Below, in pieces: positions 38,601-51,612 of a stretch of DNA of 64,000 bases. A program made the translations under genes and the position numbers. Source of the stretch: Trogon surrucura (taxonomy: Eukaryota > Chordata > Aves > Trogoniformes > Trogonidae); contig CM036621.1 of NCBI GenBank assembly GCA_020746105.1, positions 46,596,264 through 46,660,263 on the forward strand, in the 5' to 3' direction. Positions within the stretch are counted from its first letter, which is position 1. The number at the start of each line of letters is the position of its first letter. The notes under the pieces were generated by a model. It ran no database searches. It saw nothing but the letters and a program-made list of their open reading frames with translations, and was not told where the DNA came from.

Positions 38601-41520
38601 TTCTCCGTGTGGTTTTGGCAGAGGACCAGCCTCCCTTCTCAGCAGCAGATAGGTGACTTTGATCTCCCGGCTCCTCTCGATGTCTTTAGGAAGCTGACAG
38701 CATTTCCTCGTAGCCATAACTGCTTTTATCACACGACTCTTTTTCAAACGGCCTGGCTGTTTACCAGCTGGCACCATCTCGACTTGCAAGCGAACCTCCG
38801 CTTCAGTTCTCATCACATCATCTTGCCCGCTCTGCCCCAGGATCCCCTCCGTCGACGTGAATGGCACCACTGTGCTTTGACAGGAGTTATAATGGGAAAA
38901 CAATTCTTCCTTGATGCATCCGAGCAAGGAGATGTGATGCCTGCTGTCCTCCTCCAAGTTCACTGTTTAACTCTTGCGCTCCTGCTCTGTCGCTGGTTCG
39001 TCTGCTGGCTTCTATTCTTCTTGATGAGGTCAGCCCTTTGCATGCTCCAGAGGGAACCCTGGAAGAAGGTCCAGATGTTTGTGTAACCGCACCTTTGCTG
39101 TGTATCCCTATGCCTACCTAGCTGCATAGATTACGGGGTTTTTTTTAATTTTTTTTTGTCATGTGTAATCTCAGGATGAGACTTGCAGGCTCCTGCTCCA
39201 TTTGCTCCATGTTTAATTCTCTTTTCTAAAGTATTGCTTTCCGTTGAAGGAAATTCATGGTGAAATTAGAGAGAAGCATATGAGAAATCCGTGTGGGTTT
39301 GTCTCCACAGAAGTCTATCAGATCTTCAACCTGCCTTTTTGTCTTGGGTATCTGGTAAGGTGGGGAGTTTCTTGTACCAACAGCGAGACAGATGGATCAA
39401 AGAGGTTCAATTGCTGGATAATGCTTGAAATGAGGAGGCGGGTGAAATTATGTTTCCAGGGATGCCTTTTAAGTACAGAAATAAGGGTTTTTTTTGTTTG
39501 TTTCCTGGTTTTTATCGTTAGATTTTTTTTTTTCCTGTGGAAACTCAGTGGGTTTTGGTTGTCTGCTCCCCAGCATGCAGGGAAACTGTGAAAGGAAAGG
39601 CTCACCACAACTATGTCAAGTCTAAAGTGACAAGTAGCCCAAGGTGACTCTTGATTCCATTATCTTTAATTTCAGTAAAAGCACTGGCATCATCCAAGAC
39701 GCTCATTTGTTAAAGATGTCGTTGATTAAAACAGCAAGATGACGGAGTAGGATAACGATTGAAAAGAAGGTGGTGGAACTTGAGTGTCTCCCTTTGGAGC
39801 ATCTCTGTCCTGTACAAGCTCATCTTTTGGAGACATCTGTGCAGTCAAGGTTCTCTTCCAGGGCTTCTCACAGGCGGCGACGTGAATTCCTGACGTTCTT
39901 ATTATGCAGTTATTACACGTTGTGTGTTTGGCAGTGCCCTCTTTTATTTGCCAAGTGTTTGCCTTTGCTGCTGTGTCGGGACATAGTGCTGGAGGTGCTC
40001 AGGAGATCAACGTGATGCTGCTGCAGCCCCCGGTCTAAAATGCCCAAGTCTTTTGCAGGACTTTGGATGGGACCATCAGAAGTGCAGCGGGCTTGTAAGA
40101 TCCAGATATTTAGCTGTGAAAGTTTGTGTTTGAAAAAACACAACCCTGAAGTACAGCTCTGAGGCTGCAAGCAAGAAAACACTACGAAATGTTGTTTTGT
40201 GTTGTTGAGGTGATTTGATGTTTTTTCTTTTTCTTCTAGTAAAGAGACTTTTTTTTAAAGTTTTAAATCTAAGATGGAGAAGGTAGGATAAGCGGTCTGC
40301 TCCTCAAGTTTTACTTTCCTTATCATCGTGAATAGAATTTGTATGTAGATCCTCTCCTAGGTTTCTAATAAATGCTAATGAGATTTTTCAGGGAAGGTAT
40401 TAGGATCAAAGAAGCTGGTTATAGAAATCCAGAATCACTGTGCCCTTATTATGTCTTCAGGTCTCAGTAGTAATCAGCAAAAAGTTTCTTTGCCATGAAT
40501 GAGTGAGTGACATTTAAAGCTCCATCTGTTGCCTACGGTGCGGTGCTGCACGATGTGTTTCAATGGGTGATGGGATGATTAATTTTGGTTCCCATTCATG
40601 CTGTGTGAAATATTCTCATCGCGGGGAGTGACTCCAGCCCTTGCTGAACTGCAGCATGTGTAGTGCTTGTAGGAAACCTCAGCTGCTGTTTACTCCGAGC
40701 TTGTGCGACGAGAAAGGATCCAGGCTGCGTTTGCATTCACCCACGCGGCTCCATGACAAGCTGCGTAAAGATACCGTCCTGCTTTTGAGGGATGGCTCCA
40801 TCGCCAGTGCTGCTGCAGGTTGCTTTGCTTTACAGACCTGTTGTGAGCTGAGGACTGTCCTGTCCCCACAGGTGAGGACCGCCTTCTCATCTCAAGGTGA
40901 AATAGTGGCCTGACTTCTGTGTCTCGCTGTCTTTCAGACTGTGCTGTGCTGTGTTGATTAAACTCGTGGTGTGATTCTACCCCAAAGTAACCCCCTCTCC
41001 CCAAGATCCTCATCCTTACCTTTGGACCAGTGGAGGAAAGTAGTAAGATGGCGATAATGATGTGCTTCTCCCTGCTGCACCACAGCATCCTACCTTCCCA
41101 GCTCTGCACATAGTCCTTTAGGTTGCCCTGGTGGGGTAGAAATTCATGGCAGGACCGTGCATTTATCCTTCCCTTACGTGATGCTCATGATGTGCTGCAG
41201 CAGATGTTGGTGTCCAGACAGACCTCCTGCTCCTACCTGCATGGGCAAGTTTTGGGACTCCTCTACTACAGCCTGATGAAATCTTCCCTAGAGAATAAGC
41301 TGAATATAGATGCTAATGCAGGGTTGTTTTCCCGCTCGCCTATTAATTTCTACTTATATCTGGGGCATCTAGCACATATAGGTTAAAAACAACTAAATCT
41401 CCGAGGGTGCTGTGCCATGTCCTCATCCACTTCGTTCCGCTTTACACACAAAATAACACTTCTTTTATCCTGGCGCTGCAGTCAGATACTGCAGTAGCTT
41501 ATTTCTATTAATAGCTCTGA

Positions 41521-42180
41521 TCTCACGATCTCTTAGTGTTTCGGTGAGTTTTTGACATTTTCGGAAGTGGAAGCCCCGCTAGAATAGAGCACCTCGGCTG
41601 GCAGAGGGACCACCCGCACCCCTGCCCCCTAAACAGCCTCTTCCCCGCGGGGGGGGAGCAATTTAATTCATTATAATCCAGTGACTCAAATAACACAAAT
41701 CTTCCTTCCAGACTAAAACCACCGCAAACGCTCCCTCGGCTGCGCCTGAAGAGAACGGTCCCTCCTCGCCTCCTTTCCAGGCTGATTTCAAGGAAGCCGA
41801 GGGCCAGGTGGATTTTTAGAAATGATGTTTCGTGGCTTTGAAGCCCACCTGCACCGCGCTCCCGATGCGCCAAAGTCGTTTTTGATATTCAAAGGCCTTG
41901 CAAAATCTGAGAAATTTTTTTTAAAAAGCGAAAGGCCGTTGCCACACAGCAAAGGGTGGCCTCCAGGAATTAAGTCAGTGGAATAAACACGTGATTTTTT
42001 TTGCTTCTGCCCAGGGATGAAAAGCAGCTGAAAATAGTGCTTGGAAGGGGAGGTCCACGCACGCTCTTGCTCGGTCTCCCACACCGCGCCAGGACGCCAC
42101 TGGGTCAGCACGGTGGGATGGAGATACTGAGCACGGGGCTCCTGATTTTGTATTTATTTTTTTGTGCCGAAGGGCTGACG
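41521..42180. other. CpG-enriched intronic region
   Basis: By hand count this interval has about 34 CpGs in 660 bp, well above the neighbouring intron, with a GC-rich core around 41560-41860 that includes CCCCGCGGGGGGGG near 41644. I see no CR1 match and no convincing exon. It may be an intragenic CpG-rich regulatory region; the sequence alone does not decide. Confidence 0.4.
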
Positions 42181-42518
42181 TGCTGCTATTGGCAGAATCT
42201 GTCTGGAGGGCACCTCTTGCACGGCAGTAATTAGAAAGCGGACTCATTAGTTAGAAATAAAGCCTGAGCTGAGAGAGGATGGGAGAGGGGGGAGAAGCTG
42301 AGTCAATGGTTTCTGGAAAGCCCTGGTCGGGGAGGTTCAGCCACAGCCGTCCGGAGGAGCGTCCCCTCGCTGGTGTGCAGCGATTTGGAAAGGCACCAGG
42401 GGCTAGAGAGTTTTACAGTAGGAGCTGAAATGCTCTTTTATCGGGGTTTTGTGCGCTCTGTCTCCTGAGCTCGCTCCGTCACAGGCACGTGGTGGTATGT
42501 CCCAACTTCTTATACTCT

Positions 42519-42540
42519 TGGGGATGGGGGGGGGGAGGGA
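42519..42540 (+). other. Potential G-quadruplex motif
   Basis: Runs of G separated by AT and A satisfy the G3+N1-7 four-tract rule on the + strand (GGGG, AT, a long G run, A, GGG). In sense RNA it would lie inside the HDAC4 intron. Confidence 0.5.
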
Positions 42541-42816
42541 GTGCTGCTTTTCTTCTTCCAGCCTTCACCAGATGCTCATCTCCAAGGTTTTGTGGCAGAT
42601 TTTGGGAGGTTTCTTCCTTCGAGCTGAAGGGGATTGCCGAGTAAAGGAGGAGCAGGGCGGCTGGGAAGGAGCTCTGCAAATTCAGGGGGCCTTGCTCCGT
42701 ACCAAGGGGAGGGAGGTCTCAGGGAAAACGCTCCTTGCACTTTCCATTTGAAGGTGATGTTGCGTTTAAAATGTGAGATGCAGTTTTCTGTGCGGCTTAA
42801 GTTTAAGCAAAACGAC

Positions 42817-42830
42817 AAAAAAAAAAAAAA
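42817..42830. repeat. Poly(A) run, 14 nt
   Basis: Run of 14 A followed by a GAGG interruption and more A. No retrocopy is recognised upstream. Confidence 0.75.
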
Positions 42831-45800
42831 GAGGAAAAAAATAGTCTTTCTGGCAACAGCATCTGGCTTTTAAATACAGCTAGTTTGAGAAATATTTTTA
42901 TAGCTCAGTTTAAGTAAAGGTTATGCTGAAGCAAGATTTGAATTTCAATCTTTGCTTCAAATATCCCATGTCCACCTCATACTAAAATTTTGCTTTAACG
43001 TACATTTTTATGTGTTTTCAGGACTCAGTCCTTACGTATTTTTGTCCCTCGCAGACGTGCATGAAAATGCTGTATCAGAGAAGTGGAAGGAAATACAGTT
43101 ATTACCATTAGCTTTATTTAAATAACCCAATATTTAAGTTGCATTGCCTTTCCTTAATCCTTTCCAAAATGTTCAGTACTTGCGGTGAAGTTATTTTTCG
43201 TTTTGGAACGTGGAAGAAATTCAACATATGACAGATCTGATAATGTGTTTATCTGCAGCCTTTGTGTGAAACGAGGAACACTTTTTGTGGAATACACCCC
43301 CTCGCTTTCAGGTTCGAGATTATCAGTTTATTTACAGCAAGTGTGTTTAACAGCTTAAATGTATTTAAGATGACTTCCACTCAGTGGTGTAATGGGCAAG
43401 CTGTGAGATGTCAAACTCACAATCTCAACCACGAGGCTGCTCTGTGCTGGCAATCGATGAGGACTAGAATGCTTTAGGTCTTAATTAATGTACAACACAC
43501 AGGCGGTCTTTGATGCGTGGCCATGTTTTATTTAGTTCGGGAGGGAAAAAACAGCAGAGTGTTTCTAACTTGGTATAAAAATAATGGGAACTTGACCGTG
43601 GAAAAAAAAATAAAAATCTCTACATGCCTAGGTTAAAAAAAAATTAAAAATTCCTCCTGTTTTCTCCTTCTGTTCCTACAGGGGAGGAAAAGGCAGGGAG
43701 GACATGAAATAGTTTATTATTCATAATCGCGATCTTGTCTTCTAATTCATGGGTTTGGCATTTCTCATTAGAACTCTGAATATAGTCTTTGTGCTTTTGC
43801 TAACGTCATGAATCTGATTGTATTAATATGTTCTCAAGGCAGAACTTATAAAAGCAATTTTCTAGTCTACCATAAAATATTCATAAGAATACAGGCTTTT
43901 TTTGTTTTGTTGATGTGTTCATTAAGCAGAGAAGGTTTTATTGTTTTCGGGAGGGCTCGGTAGGTCAGAAGCACTCGCCGCTTCTGTGGGGAACTCATGG
44001 CATTTCAAATAGGGGTTTTTTTTTGAGACCAAAATAGTAAGAGTCGGGGATGACGCAGCCTCTGCCGCGACTCTGAATGGGAATTGTGGTTGTGATCTGT
44101 GCAGCTGGCGCCCCGTGCCCGCGTGTCGCCTGTTTTGAGGGGGGGAGATGTGCCCCTTTGGATGGGAAATGGGAGGTTCGTCAAAGTTTTCTCCGGACCG
44201 TTACCCGGCACGGCACAAATTAAGGCTGTTATTAGGGAGTAAAGCAGGAATCCTTTATCACAAGACACTATCACAAGTATTAGTGATCACAAGTCGTAGT
44301 GTATTCTGTCTGGCTGAAATTGGATTTATTGCAACGTGTTGGAAGCTTTTATTTCCTGCTTTTCGGAAACACGGCGTTTAGATCGTAAAGGTGCACGTAG
44401 GAAGACGCGTGCAGATTGCAAGGAAAATTGCCTGTAGCCTAAATAGTGTTGACAAATTTGGCGAACCGTGTTGAAAATAAATGGTCTATGTGAAGACTGC
44501 GTAAACGGGAGTGAGTGACTGCTACCTCTGTATTAGTAACACTGACCTTTAGTCCGCATGTGTAAGAGATGGGAGATGGTATTGCCAGGTGCTCAGGAGT
44601 CTTTCGCTGGACATAAAAATAGTCTGTGCATTTAAAAGGCTTGTGATTCACGGAGCCCACTGCACTGCCTGGTTTACTGACTCATTCGGTTTGATCCTCT
44701 AGAATTAACTGGTTTGAGCTCTCCTGGAGCCTCGGGGGCTATAAAGTTGCATTAAATCTTGCTCAAGATTATCTTTGGGGAGTTTTGGAGCTCTTGGGTA
44801 TTTGTCTATTAAATTTGGGAAGGAAGGGGGAGTAACAGGAGAGCTCAAGCAGTGCTGTGCTCATGTCGGTATCCAGCATTTGCCTGGACGTTGTTTCCAG
44901 GTGGATCCCTCGCATCGCTGATAGTCAGGGGTGTCTGCATCCTCACGTTGGAGTCATCGCTATAGGTTTGATTCCGTGGGGTAAGACCAAGCCGAGTTGT
45001 ACTATTCTGTTTTGGTTTCTTTTAAAGGTGTAGGAAAGCTGCCTCCCCTGGTGAAACGGTGTGGCAGCCCACAGAGTGCCCCTAGATCTGCCAGCGAATA
45101 AAATTGCTGTTATTATAAGAATAATCACTGCACGTCTTTTGTAACATGCAGTAGTTATGTTAGGAATGCTCAGGGTATAGTATCCATATGCAGATGGTTA
45201 AAATGGATTTTTGATAGCCACGGTGCATTGTATTCTTGAAGGTGGGTTGCTTTTGAGGGGGCTTTTTTTTGTTTTGCACTAATATGTGTTAATTTGCATT
45301 AGGACTCTCTCTTTTTTCCTTCTCCGGATTTCCTGTATACATCCAGTGTAGTAATGGGATTTTTGCTGGCATGGAAACTTCACTCTCTTACTTTTCCTGT
45401 TTCCCACAGTCTTTGGGGCAGGTACCATGTAGATATTGGGCCGATACAGGGTTGCCTGAGCTTGCGCAGCGCTGGAGGAATCCGAAACGTTCATCCATCG
45501 TTCTGAAATGCTGGCAAACCCACACCTCATTTAAAGCATCTCATCTAAGATGAGAAGTTTCTGAAGCGATAGCCCGTGAAACGAGATAACCTCTGCAGGG
45601 CTGGTTTCGAGCTGTCAGCTCCCACTCGCGCGCAGGGGGAATGGATGAAGAGTTTCTCTGCAGCAGTTGCCGTAGGGATGTTCCCTGCGCAGGGTTGGGA
45701 AGGGGCTGACCCGCGGTGGGAAAGCATCGACTGTTTGTGAGGAGGATGTAGGAAAATGTTGTTTCAATGCGTTTGGATGGCTGTCTGTAGGCAAGAGCGT

Positions 45801-46517
45801 GGCGTTATCCCCAGAATCCCTGACCGTGGCACAGCGACTCGCGGTGAGGAATCCGAGCTCTGCTCCTGCGGGGGAGAGAGGCGAGCTGGGGGAAAAGGCC
45901 ACAGGAAGGAAAACAATAGGGAAGTGGAGGGAAGAGCCTTGTGGGTTGAAAAACACCAACACTTCCAGTAATGTGACCTTTTGCAGAAAATGTTTCCATC
46001 CAAATGAAAAAAAAAAAATCTCCTGCTCCCCAGCACAAGCCGAGTACAGGGAAGGTGAAAAACGCTGCTATTTCATGTGTGCTGCGCTCCTGCAGCCCCC
46101 TGCCTTCTTGGGGAGGGTCCTATGAGATGTTAAGATGATGTCCAGGGATGTTAAGAAACTCAACTTGGTTAATTTTGTTTCTGTAACACCCTCCCCTTTC
46201 GTTTTTGCATTGTTTCAAGTAAAAGCAGTGGTGGTGGTTCTTTTACTGTGCTTCCCATTTCCTATGCTAAGCTGTATTTTTTTCTACCAAACTACGTTTC
46301 CCCGCATTTGAAGCAGTGGTGATGTTCTCCCTGAAATCGGTCAACTGATTTAGACTGAACAAAATTTCTACATTCGTGTCTTGGTACGTGATTCTTTTTG
46401 TTGTTGTTTTCTGTCTTCAGCTCCAGTGGTCCCTGTTCCTGCATTGTGGCCGTGCGCTTTGGCAGCAGGGCAGTGCATTTTGGTTTATGTGCATTTTGCT
46501 TTATGTGAGGCCACCTT

Positions 46518-46534
46518 AAAAAAAAAAAAAAAAA
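46518..46534. repeat. Poly(A) run, 17 nt
   Basis: An uninterrupted run of 17 A in intronic sequence with no recognised retroelement upstream. Confidence 0.8.
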
Positions 46535-48576
46535 CCCACAATTTTTTTCTGAATTACTCCACTGTTTCTTAGTTCTTAGTTTTCTTTTTCTGTACCTCTG
46601 CGCTTCATTTAGCTTCAGTTCTTACCAGCATCAGCTTCTTACATGTTTCTCAATCCCTGGCAAAAGTAAATAAACGAATAACGTTTGGGGAAAACCTTAT
46701 GAAAACTTTTTCTTTGGGATTGATAATGCTAACATCCTGATAGAGATTGTGTGTGTGCATTTGCCAGGTGTCACTCTGTCTCTCTCTGGGGGGTAGCCCA
46801 GAGGGGTGACAGTGAAGTGGCTTGTGCACCCAGGGCTGTGGGCTGCATTCAGCACAGGGTCCTCATTTATTTCTGACAACTTACAGTTGATTTCAGATGA
46901 CCTCTGAGGACACGCTGCTTGGAAGGACAGAGTCAACTTGTTCCGTGCTCTTGTCTCACATTCTTCAGGCTGAAATCAGACCTAGGGTTTGATGATCAGG
47001 CTTGAAGTGAAATACGAGCTTCATTTTGTATAAAATGAAAGTTCTTCTTCAAGTACTGTTTTCACAGGCGACAAGCAGGTGGTGAAAGCTAGCGTTCCAT
47101 CTTAGTAAAACTTTTCCTTAAGCCTTTAGCAGTTCCTAAACATTTTTCATGCTTTTTCATTTTGAATTGGAGTTTATTTCACCAGCCAGTTTGTTTGTAG
47201 GCAGGGAAAAATCAGCTTTTGCATGGCAAAACTGCCTTTACTTTTGCATTGGAAGGATGTTTGTCCTGCTGGGGCTGGCCGCATGGTGGCTTGTACCAAT
47301 GGTTACGTAGCGAGGCAGCATCTCTACCTCTGTGCAATCTCATTGCCTTTCCGAAGCACATGCAGGAGCCCCCAGTGACCCCTGGGCAAACCCCAAGTAA
47401 CCCTTTCACATGGAGTAGGTGTCCCAGCTTCAGTGATACTGATGATGCTTCTTCCCAACCTTGCACAAAGACATCTTCAATATTAAAAAAAACCAAGCAA
47501 GCAAGAACAAAACAAAACACCTTTATTTTCCAATTTTGTTGAGGCTCAATGTTTTGAAGGGTTAGCCTTTTTTATTCTGCAGGTGATGTTCACTTGAATT
47601 TATTGGAAGAGTTAGTGATTTCCATTTGGAGTGAGGCATTAAACGTGGCAAAGGTATGCAGTACATATGGAACACAGAACTGGCATTCAGGTGCAATTTA
47701 GAAATTTCTAGTTATTCATGGGTTGGCAGTAGTTTTTTTAGCAGAAACAAGATGAGTTCAGTTATGCAGAGGTATTTTTTTCTCGATGTATTGCTGCCCT
47801 TTTTTACAAGCATGTTGCCTTCAGGGAGATGTTTTTTATGTAAACAAAGCACTGATCTTTACTACACAGATAATCAAGGTGATAGTTTTCCCTTTTTTCT
47901 TCTCTTGACATACATCTCTCGGCACGTATTACTGTTCTCTACCTTGGTCTTGGTTGTGCCTCAGGTTTGTCTCACCTGGAGTTTGAACAACAGGGGCAAG
48001 TCTTTGCACAGCCACCATTTGGGCACCTTCCCATCACTGCCTGCGAAATGCGTTTGCACCTTTCTGGTGGTTGCAGTGAGTAAGCCTAGTCTGTCACCGA
48101 AGGACTTAACTGTTGTTCCTAGATGCTTCATTATCCGTTTGCTTTTGGCTAAGCTCCTTTCCAAAACTGGTTATAAGGGATACAGCAGATAGTGGTTTTT
48201 TTCTGCGTAAGTTTCTTAATGTGGAACCCTCACTTCCTGACCGCAGGAGTCTGTCTGTTGATCTCTTGTAAGTCAAAATTGATTCTTTCCGTGAAGTCTT
48301 AGATTAATCCTTCTTATTTCCAAGTGATGCTAGAGGCATGGAACAGAGGTGTATGTTTTGAATACACACGTGCAGAGCTGTATCAAAAAGGGTCGTGTGT
48401 GACCTGTTGAAGCCCTTTGCTTTTAGAAAATGCACATATTTGTTGGAGGTGGTGGCTGAAGTGCTTTTTTGCCATGTTAAAATTGGTGCAAGTTTAATGA
48501 TATTCTTGATTCAATCCCTGGTTCCTTAAGCCCTTTTCCTAGACACAGTGTGAGAATCAGATTCACGTTTGAATAG

Positions 48577-48888
<312 letters not shown>

Positions 48889-48921
48889 TGATGTGCAAAA
48901 GCATCCTCTCGGCAGGAGGAG

Positions 48922-49340
48922 ATCACAGAATGGCCTAGGTTGGAAGGGACCTTAGAGATCATCTAATCCAACCTCCCTGTCATGGGCAGGGACACCTCTC
49001 AACTAGATCAGGCTACTCAAGGCCTTGTCCAACCTGGGCTTGAACATCTCCAGGGAGGGGGCAGCCACAACTTCTCTGGGCAATTTATTCCAGAGTCTTG
49101 CCAACCCTCGTACTGAAGAATTTTTTCCTCAGATCCAATCTAAATCTGTTCTCCTTTAACTTAAATTCATTTCCCCTTGTCCTACCAGTGGACACTCTTG
49201 TAAAAAGTCCCTCCCCAGCCTTTCTGTAGGTTCCCTTTGGGTACTGGAAGGCAGCTATTAGGTCCCCCCGGAGACCTCAAGGCTGAGCAATCCCAGTTCC
49301 CTCAGCCTATGCTCATAGCAGAGGTGCTTCAGCGCCTGGA
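48922..49340 (-). mobile_element. CR1 LINE 3' fragment, antisense, 60 bp after an HDAC4 exon
   Basis: The + strand starts with ATCACAGAATGGCCTAGG and the TTGGAAGGGACCTTAGAGAT block, then the conserved GTCATGGGCAGGGA and CAACTAGATCAGGC blocks, so the element's 3' end is at 48922 and it lies on the minus strand. Further in, sequences matching the CR1 RT C-terminus can be followed in reverse (TGAAGAATTTTTTCCTCAG, then GTCCCCCCGGAGACCTCAAG) to about 49340. Its frames are broken by drift, so it is older than the copy at 4871. It probably belongs to the same subfamily as the short fragment at 9033. Only 60 bp separate it from the splice donor of the HDAC4 exon. Confidence 0.95.
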
Positions 49341-49884
49341 TGCACCAACGAATTTATTTTGGGGGTGGGGATGCTGTACTGCACTTGGTAAAACCTGTCT
49401 GGAGAGTGATGCTTTGTGAAGGGATGCGAGAACCAAGGTTTTAAAGGGGGGATAGGGTGGAGGAGAGGAAGCAAGGTAAGCTGGTGTCATGTGAAACGTT
49501 ACCCACCCATCTGCCCGTGTGTTCTGACATCTTGTGCTCCACTGCCAACAGGCGGCTTGCTTTCCCAGGGTTTGGGAAATTTTGGTGGAATTTAACCCAA
49601 CAGGAGGGCTTTTAGGTTACCTGTTGCCAGTACCACGTATTTGAGAGCAGAATGGTGTATAAACTGCTTGCTGGGCATGTGCCATCAGCACGAGGTGCAA
49701 GCCACGTGTTTGGACCTTAGTACATCTCTGGGAATTGGTAACCGGCCGGGTGCTTTGCGCTGCTCACTTGCATGGGACAGAGAGGAAATGTAACGCACAG
49801 GATAAGTAGGAAGTTCAGTTTAGAAGATGGCTGTTGCATAGTGAAAACGTTAGACATTATATAAATATTTCACAGTGATAGACT

Positions 49885-49898
49885 ATTGCTATGGTAAC
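49885..49898 (+). promoter_or_regulatory. X-box-like RFX site
   Basis: ATTGCTATGGTAAC fits the X-box consensus RYYNYYATRRNRAC at every position. It lies in an AT-rich block (about 49800-50100) that looks free of repeats. RFX factors bind such sites in promoters and enhancers of ciliary and other genes. A single consensus match is weak evidence without conservation. Confidence 0.35.
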
Positions 49899-50225
49899 AT
49901 AAGCTTTCAGAATTGCTAATATGCTCTCCTTTCAAAGGGGGATTAGCGCTGCACATGGTAAATAACGTTAATGTAATATTAAAAAGCAACCTCAATTCAA
50001 CCTTATATAACTTTCATTTTAATACAAAATACATGTCAGAGTGGGGAAGATAGGATTAAAAGTTAATGGTGTATTATTTACAGACTTTTCAAACACAGAT
50101 ATGAGCTTGGTTTTTGTAAGACCGGTTGCTCTTTGAAGACTGGTTGACTGCAAATGCCTGTGTCCTTACTGGGTCCTCTGTGTTGCATTCAGGACAAAAG
50201 TGTGGGGAGGTGCATGCGTGTAAAT

Positions 50226-50335
50226 GCATTTATATATACACTCATATGTATGCATAATAAATATATATATGTGTGTATATGGATGTAGCTATGTTCATGT
50301 ATGCATGTGTCTATATGTATGCGTTTGTGTATGAG
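50226..50335. repeat. Degenerate AT/GT alternating simple sequence
   Basis: About 110 bp of imperfect TATA, TGTATG and TATGTG units, mostly alternating purine and pyrimidine. It is a decayed microsatellite. Confidence 0.75.
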
Positions 50336-51030
50336 TAGCACAAGAACAGTCACAGCATCTGTGGTTCACACAGTACGTTCAAGATGAAAGGATGGGAAAT
50401 ATCCCTGACAAATATTTCCCTTGCTTCCTTCTAAGTGCTTGTGCCTTTAGATATCCCTCTAGTAAGAGCAACAAAGGGACATTCAGATTTATCAGACAAG
50501 TTCTGAGCGCTGGTGATAGGACTGTATTTGCCCTCATTTATGTTAAAGCTCTGACTGATTCTGCTGAAAATCTGCATTAGAGGGAAGTTGAGATCTAATT
50601 TTGAGAAGCCAGTTAGCACAGTATATCTATGCTATTAGGTAATGAAGTTCTTCCTCTAATGTGTAAGCTCAGCTAGATGAAAAACTTAAAATAGGAATGA
50701 TATAATCCTGTGTGAAAAAGGATGACCTGCAAGGTGATCTCTCCCATAGTAGTAAGTGTGTCATCATGCCCAGAATTGCTTTAAAAATAAAACAGCACGT
50801 TATTGAAATGATGTCTCACAAATGAAATATACTCAAAATCATATACTAACGTGTAATTATGGTGCGCTTTCTTTGGGAAAACATACTTTTTACGTTCGTA
50901 AGTCAGCCCACATTTAGGTGACTCGGGTTAAACTGACTTTCAGAAACTGGCAACTGCATTAAGTCCAGTGATTGTAGGTCATACTTGGACTGAAGATGTC
51001 CGGTGTCTTCATGGCTCATGAGGAAAAGCA

Positions 51031-51041
51031 GGGGGGGGGGG
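51031..51041. repeat. Poly(G) run, 11 nt
   Basis: An uninterrupted run of 11 G. Its length is uncertain for the usual sequencing reasons. Confidence 0.75.
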
Positions 51042-51444
51042 ATATGAAACCAAATAAAAAACATTGTTCCTATGTAAGTGAAGCACTAGAATTTGAACTG
51101 TGGGATGAAGATACGGAGCTCTTCTTGGAAGAATTCAGGTGTTTTTAAAAATCAGCTCCTCAGTAGTAAATGTCCCATGTGCACACACGTGCAAACCACG
51201 CTGCTCCAAGCGTGCAAGGGAGGGCTTGCTCTTGCATCTACGTTGAATTGAGGAAATCCTTCCTACTGCTGCTCTCCTCAGCTTTTAACGTGCTGGGCAG
51301 GGAGAGCACAGCTCGCAAACTGGCCTGTTTTTTGACAAGTCTGAGCAGACGAGGCGCTGCTGGGCATGCCTCTGGCGTGGGGATGAGCAGGACTGGGGAT
51401 GCGGTCTATTATCTTTTTTGTTTACTCAAACATTGAATCTTTAG

Positions 51445-51612
51445 ACTAAATATGTGAAAGAAGCAGCAAATTCTCGCCATGCTCTTTGGGATATTCAGAG
51501 TAAGCTGGCTGCATTTGATGATTGTAAGCCAATCAGCATCACTGACGAGATTAAGAAATTCATTAGTCTCTTCAAAGCAAACTGTCCAACATGCAGAAAT
51601 AGCTCAGACTGA
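51445..51612 (+). other. Unrecognised exon-like open segment (terminal-exon shape)
   Basis: Directly after TTTAG at 51440-51444, preceded by a T-rich stretch, the frame starting at 51445 is open for 55 codons to a TGA at 51610-51612. The in-frame codon just before it is a TAG that coincides with the AG acceptor, so the open part begins exactly where an exon would. The predicted peptide has a normal mix of charged and hydrophobic residues, including HALWDIQSKLAAFDD, ITDEIKKFISLFK and a closing CPTCR. I do not recognise the family. There is no internal ATG of use, so it could only be a terminal exon of a longer transcript, a decayed retrocopy, or chance; an open run of 55 codons is not rare in 64 kb. 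Any splice from the HDAC4 exon at 48861 would have to enter in phase 0, which this frame does allow. Confidence 0.25.
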
